Assembly (NCBI GenBank): GCA_964394145.1
Contig: CAYMVL010000009.1
Span: 1-16,436, forward strand
Length of the DNA: 16,436 nucleotides
Direction: 5' to 3'
DNA from: JAFGBN01 sp964394145
GTDB lineage: Bacteria > Chloroflexota > Dehalococcoidia > GIF9 > AB-539-J10
Shown here: positions 13,026 to 16,436 of the stretch, in pieces
How the letters are laid out: the number at the start of each line of letters is the position of its first letter
Numbering within the stretch: the stretch's first letter is position 1
Position numbers and translations under genes: made by a program
Notes under the pieces: generated by a model
Told to the model about the DNA's origin: nothing
Database searches by the model: none
Seen by the model: only the letters and a program-made list of their open reading frames with translations

Positions 13026-14615
13026 ATGAATAGGGTAAGCAGGCTTGAGGTACTAGCCCTCCTTGCCTGTGCTCTGTTATTTCTGCCTTTGACCGGCTGC
13101 GGCTTTAATCTTGATATAATACCCTCCGACCAGGATGTTCTGAATCTCTGGGGCGAGGACCCCATAACGCTGGACCCTGCGATTTCCAGCGAGACGACGT
13201 CTCATGCCTATGTGATGCAAATCTTCAGCGGCCTTGTTCGTCTTGATGATGAACTGCAGGTGGTGCCCGACATCGCCGAGAGATGGGAAAAGAGCCAGGA
13301 CGGCAGGACTTATACCTTCTATCTACGCCAGGGAGCGAAATTCCATAGCGGCAGGGAAATCACAGCCCGGGATTTCAAGTACTCCTGGGAGCGGGCCTGT
13401 AACCCGAATACCGGCTCTCAGACGGCTGCTACTTATCTGGGCGACATAGTTGGCAGCAGAGATGTGCTGGCTGGCAGGGCCGAGGAAATCTCCGGGGTCA
13501 GGGTCATCGACGATTACACTCTCGAAGTCAGTATCGATGCGCCTAAAGCTTATTTTCTTTGCAAGCTCACCTATCCCACCTCCTTTGTGGTTGACAGGGA
13601 TAATGTGGCATCAGGACAGAGCTGGTGGCATGGGCCAAATGGAACAGGTCCCTTCAAGTTAAAGGAGTGGCAACGGGGCCAGCTTCTAATTCTGGAGCGT
13701 AGCTCAAGCTATTACGGCGAGCCGGCCAGATCGAGGCAGGTCATTTTCCAGCTTCTTGCCGGAATGCCCATGGCTATGTATGAGCAGGGCGATATCGACA
13801 TTACTCCTGTCTATATGGATTATATAGACCTGGTTAATGATGAAACGGGCCAGTTTCATCAGGAATTAGCCATAACTCCGGAGCTCAGCCTTTATTATAT
13901 TGGCTTCAATACCTCCAGGCCTCCCTTTGATGATGTGAACGTCCGCCGTGCTTTCTCCCATGCTGTGGATAAGGAACGCATTGCCAGCTTGATAATGAGG
14001 GATATGGTGGAAGCCGCCGGCGGGATTCTGCCTCCGGGCATGCCTGGCTATAACGAGGGGTTGGAGGGGCTCAATTACGATATAGACAGGGCAAAAGAGC
14101 TTATCACTGCCTCGAAATACGGGGATATTTCCAGCTTCCCGCCTATTACCATCACAGTTTCGGGCTATGGCAATGACATTCCCGCTTATCTGGGGGCTAT
14201 ATTGCAGCAGTGGCAGCAGGATCTCGGGGTGGAAGTATCGGTGAGGCAACTGGAGCCAGAGGACTTCATGTATAACCTGAAGAGAGAGACAGACGAAATG
14301 TTTACCCTCGGCTGGGTGGCTGACTATCCCGACCCGGACAACTTCCTGGGAAATCTATTCTATACCGGAAGCGAGAACAATATCTTTGACTACAGCAACC
14401 CCGGCCTGGATGATTTGCTTGACCGGGCAGCCGTAGAGCAGGATGAGGCTACCCGCCTGGCGATGTACGGGCAGGCGGAACAAATAGTAGTCGGTGAGGC
14501 TCCCTGCCTGCCTTTATGGTTCAGTGAGAATTACATGCTGGTGAAGCCCTATGTCCATGGCTATACGGTCAGTCCCCTGGGTGTTCCCGACCTGAGCCGG
14601 GTCTATCTGGAGTAG
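13026..14615 (+). CDS. Peptide-type ABC transporter substrate-binding lipoprotein
   Basis: The 529-residue protein has a lipoprotein signal: basic start, hydrophobic 9-22, lipobox LTGC with C25 as the anchored residue. It continues as an SBP_bac_5 (DppA/OppA) family protein: LWGEDPITLDPA, SGLVRLDDELQVVPDIAERWEKS, YTFYLRQGAKFHSGREITARDFKYSWERACNP, GFNTSRPPFDDVNVRRAFSHAVDKERI, and a final domain with GWVADYPDPDNFLGNLF. Such proteins bind oligopeptides or nickel complexes at the outer membrane face and deliver them to a permease. No permease or ATPase gene is present here; they may be elsewhere. The gene starts 1 nt after radC, without a good Shine-Dalgarno sequence, so coupling is likely. Confidence 0.94.
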   Translation: MNRVSRLEVLALLACALLFLPLTGCGFNLDIIPSDQDVLNLWGEDPITLDPAISSETTSHAYVMQIFSGLVRLDDELQVVPDIAERWEKSQDGRTYTFYLRQGAKFHSGREITARDFKYSWERACNPNTGSQTAATYLGDIVGSRDVLAGRAEEISGVRVIDDYTLEVSIDAPKAYFLCKLTYPTSFVVDRDNVASGQSWWHGPNGTGPFKLKEWQRGQLLILERSSSYYGEPARSRQVIFQLLAGMPMAMYEQGDIDITPVYMDYIDLVNDETGQFHQELAITPELSLYYIGFNTSRPPFDDVNVRRAFSHAVDKERIASLIMRDMVEAAGGILPPGMPGYNEGLEGLNYDIDRAKELITASKYGDISSFPPITITVSGYGNDIPAYLGAILQQWQQDLGVEVSVRQLEPEDFMYNLKRETDEMFTLGWVADYPDPDNFLGNLFYTGSENNIFDYSNPGLDDLLDRAAVEQDEATRLAMYGQAEQIVVGEAPCLPLWFSENYMLVKPYVHGYTVSPLGVPDLSRVYLE

Positions 14616-14720
14616 GGGACCGGTTAGCCCCGGGAGCATCTGATTTGCGGCCAGGGCCTGCTGTCGAATCCATACTGTCAATTGTGGCGCCTGCCAGTAG
14701 GGCTTGGGAATCTAGGACTT

Positions 14721-14777
14721 TGCTACTATTGACAGAGCTCGCTCCTGCATCTAAACTTAAGGTTGCTGTTAGTAGCA
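14721..14777 (+). promoter_or_regulatory. Promoter of the C39-like peptidase gene with flanking inverted repeats
   Basis: A perfect TTGACA (14729-14734) is followed after 17 nt by TAAACT (14752-14757), 4 of 6 to the -10 consensus. TGCTACTA (14721-14728) abuts the -35 box and its exact reverse complement TAGTAGCA lies at 14770-14777, just downstream of the expected start. CTGTCAAT earlier at about 14676 and a second TTGACAG at 14781 repeat part of the pattern. The arrangement suggests a regulated promoter; the regulator is unknown. Confidence 0.5.
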
Positions 14778-14813
14778 GTGTTGACAGTCCAATAGAAGGA
14801 GAACGCAGAGGCT

Positions 14814-16436
14814 TTGTTTCATCATTCGGATAAAAGGCTTGCAACAGTCCTTTCTCTCATAATGCTGCTTGCCGTCGTTTTCGTGCTACCTGCAGGGCTG
14901 GGCGACGCGCTGGCCCAGGATAATCATGCTGGCAGGGCATCCAATCCTTATCTGGTTGATACATTCGTTGACGGGCAGGGACAGCATATAGACAGGGTAA
15001 TCTTTCCCGGGCGGCCGCCGGAAATCAGGGCCGCGGCTGCCAGCATCGCTGAGTCTGATTCTGCTGCCGCGACCAAGACCTTGTCCAGCGTGCCCGCCTT
15101 TGACTGGAGCTACGGCTGCTCCCCAACCGCGGCTGCCATGCTCTTCGGCTATTATGACATCACCGGCTATAGCAATATGTATGCCGGTCCTGAAAACGGG
15201 GGAGTGTGCCCTATGGATAACTCGGTATGGGGTGGGGACGGCGAGTGCCCCCTGAGCGCCACGCATAAGGGATTAGACGGAAGGACAACGAGGGGTCATG
15301 TGGATGATTACTGGGGTGACCCTGACCCCTTTATAGGCCAGTGGACAGAGCACACGCATGGAGACTGCACCGCTGATTTCATGGGCACGAGCCAGTCAGA
15401 GCTCGGCAATGTAGATGGCAGCACCATGTTCTACTTCTATGGGTCTGGTCAACCTGTCATTGACTATGATGACTCTGAACCTGATGCGCGGGATGGCTGC
15501 CACGGCTTGAGGCTATTTGCTCAGTCGCGTGGCTATTCTGTGCTGCTGAATTTTTCCCAGTACATATATGGCTACGGCGACACGGTGCTTAACCAGTTGA
15601 ACGGGTTTACCTTCAGCGATTATCAGTCTGAAATTGATGCCGGACGGCCCGTGCTTATTCACGTAATAGGCCACACGATGCTCGGCTATGGGTACCAGGC
15701 CACAGGTCAGCTGGTCTATCTACACGATACCTGGGACCACAGTGTCCATACTATGACCTGGGGAGCCAGTTACGGGGGCTTGCAGCACTTTGCTGTTACT
15801 GTCATCCGGCTAGGGTCAACCGGCGGGACGAACCATCCGCCAGAGATGCCTTCCAATCCCTCGCCGGCAGATGGCGCCGCCGGCGTCTCCATCGACAGCG
15901 ACCTGAGCTGGATGGGGGGCGACCCCGATGCAGGCGATACGGTGACCTATGATGTCTACTTCGGTACCAGCGCAACTCCACAACGGGTCTCGCGGAATCA
16001 GCCAGCCAGCACCTATGACCCGGGGACTCTGGCATATAACACCAGGTATTACTGGAGGATTGTGGCCAGGGATAACGATGGGGCGCCGGCGACCGGTCCT
16101 CTGTGGGACTTCAGCACGCAGGGAGCGGCCAACAGCCCGCCAAATATGCCCGGCAATCCCTTTCCGTCAAACCATGGCAGCGGGGTGGACATCAACACGA
16201 ACTTGAGCTGGACGGGAGGCGACCCCGACGCGGGCGATACGGTTAGCTATGATATTTACTTCGGCTCCAGCGCGAATCTGACTGAAAAGGAGAGCATAGG
16301 ACCCTATCCGGCAAACCAGTCCTCAATAAGCTATGACCCGCCTGGCCTGAGCTATAACACGACCTATTACTGGAAGATTGTTGCCAAAGACAATCATGAG
16401 CTTATCAGGGAAGGGCCCGTGTGGGATTTTACCAGC
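14814..16436 (+). CDS. Secreted C39-like cysteine peptidase with Ig/FN3-type repeats, 3' end missing
   Basis: The frame is open from TAG at 14793 to the window end, 541 codons from TTG 14814. The TTG start gives a complete signal peptide (K7-R8, hydrophobic 9-30, likely cut after ALA at 34); the first ATG (14862) would remove its basic part. AAGGAG lies 12 nt before TTG. The peptidase C39-like domain shows C102 in YGCSPTAAAMLFGYYD, H287 in VIGHTMLGYGY and D305 in YLHDTWD, the expected Cys-His-Asp order of a papain-like protease. Its centre (110-270) is longer than usual and holds extra cysteines. From about residue 340 come two 100-residue repeats with NxPPxMPxNP and GGDPDAGDTV motifs. It is probably exported or surface-attached; its substrate is unknown. 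It continues beyond 16436. Confidence 0.85.
   Translation, partial: MFHHSDKRLATVLSLIMLLAVVFVLPAGLGDALAQDNHAGRASNPYLVDTFVDGQGQHIDRVIFPGRPPEIRAAAASIAESDSAAATKTLSSVPAFDWSYGCSPTAAAMLFGYYDITGYSNMYAGPENGGVCPMDNSVWGGDGECPLSATHKGLDGRTTRGHVDDYWGDPDPFIGQWTEHTHGDCTADFMGTSQSELGNVDGSTMFYFYGSGQPVIDYDDSEPDARDGCHGLRLFAQSRGYSVLLNFSQYIYGYGDTVLNQLNGFTFSDYQSEIDAGRPVLIHVIGHTMLGYGYQATGQLVYLHDTWDHSVHTMTWGASYGGLQHFAVTVIRLGSTGGTNHPPEMPSNPSPADGAAGVSIDSDLSWMGGDPDAGDTVTYDVYFGTSATPQRVSRNQPASTYDPGTLAYNTRYYWRIVARDNDGAPATGPLWDFSTQGAANSPPNMPGNPFPSNHGSGVDINTNLSWTGGDPDAGDTVSYDIYFGSSANLTEKESIGPYPANQSSISYDPPGLSYNTTYYWKIVAKDNHELIREGPVWDFTS
15831..16436 (+). repeat. Tandem 300-bp coding repeat (Ig/FN3-like modules)
   Basis: Unit 1 runs 15831-16130 (exactly 300 bp, 100 residues) and unit 2 starts at 16131 and reaches the edge. 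Corresponding positions such as LSW-GGDPDAGDTV are 300 bp apart (15903 and 16203). Each unit starts with a proline-rich N-x-PP-x-MP-x-NP linker, then predicted beta strands LSW, YD[VI]YFG, TYDP/SYDP, YNT-YYW-IVA[RK]DN, and ends W-[DF]-FS/T. DNA identity is highest in the GGDPDAGDTV block, where both units keep GGCGACCCCGA, which suggests fairly recent duplication. Confidence 0.85.

Noticed and set aside
14615..14631. GGGG/CCCC hairpin after the substrate-binding protein stop
   Set aside because: The stem is only 4 bp and no T-run follows, so it is not a convincing terminator.
14569..14844. Small ORFs on both strands in the gap between the lipoprotein and the C39-like gene
   Set aside because: Their products are low-complexity, serine/alanine-rich and lack ribosome-binding sites; the gap is better explained by the promoter.

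Overview
The window looks like chromosomal DNA from a Chloroflexota bacterium, most likely of the Dehalococcoidia. That assignment is an inference from remembered GroEL similarity, from housekeeping families typical of that group (DUF2851, a compact M16 peptidase, a short NfeD, a gluzincin directly after prfB) and from moderate GC. No rRNA or tRNA gene is present to fix it. Most genes are ordinary housekeeping genes. The left edge and the right edge are more accessory in character.

Region 1 (1-613): the last 34 residues of a MazF/PemK-type toxin, a palindromic intergenic repeat, about 240 bases of non-coding sequence that folds into a multi-branched RNA with a 10-bp long-range helix, and an AT-rich 45-codon ORF. 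I consider the folded segment a candidate structured RNA. A stand-alone HEARO/OMEGA-type RNA is the best guess, without proof.

Region 2 (610-5153, mostly minus strand): xseB and xseA (exonuclease VII), with a possible 20-residue leader ORF and a perfect palindrome ahead of xseA; a plus-strand DUF2780 gene; a small multi-pass membrane protein with a near-consensus promoter; a DUF2851 protein; and a small XRE-type regulator that may be read from a leaderless mRNA.

Region 3 (5162-7304, plus strand): the groES-groEL operon with a consensus -10 box, a CIRCE operator for HrcA, and a strong intrinsic terminator.

Region 4 (7312-9089, minus strand): an M16 zinc peptidase preceded by an NfeD-like membrane protein.

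Region 5 (9211-14615, plus strand): a tight five-gene run. It contains nfi (endonuclease V), prfB (release factor 2, with the classical +1 programmed frameshift), a secreted gluzincin-like metallopeptidase, radC, and a lipoprotein substrate-binding protein of the peptide-transport type with no permease beside it. The last four genes overlap by 4 nt or are 1 nt apart, which argues for one transcript.

Region 6 (14721-16436, plus strand): a secreted cysteine peptidase of the C39-like type with its own promoter, a TTG start and at least two 100-residue Ig/FN3-like repeats. The gene runs off the right edge.
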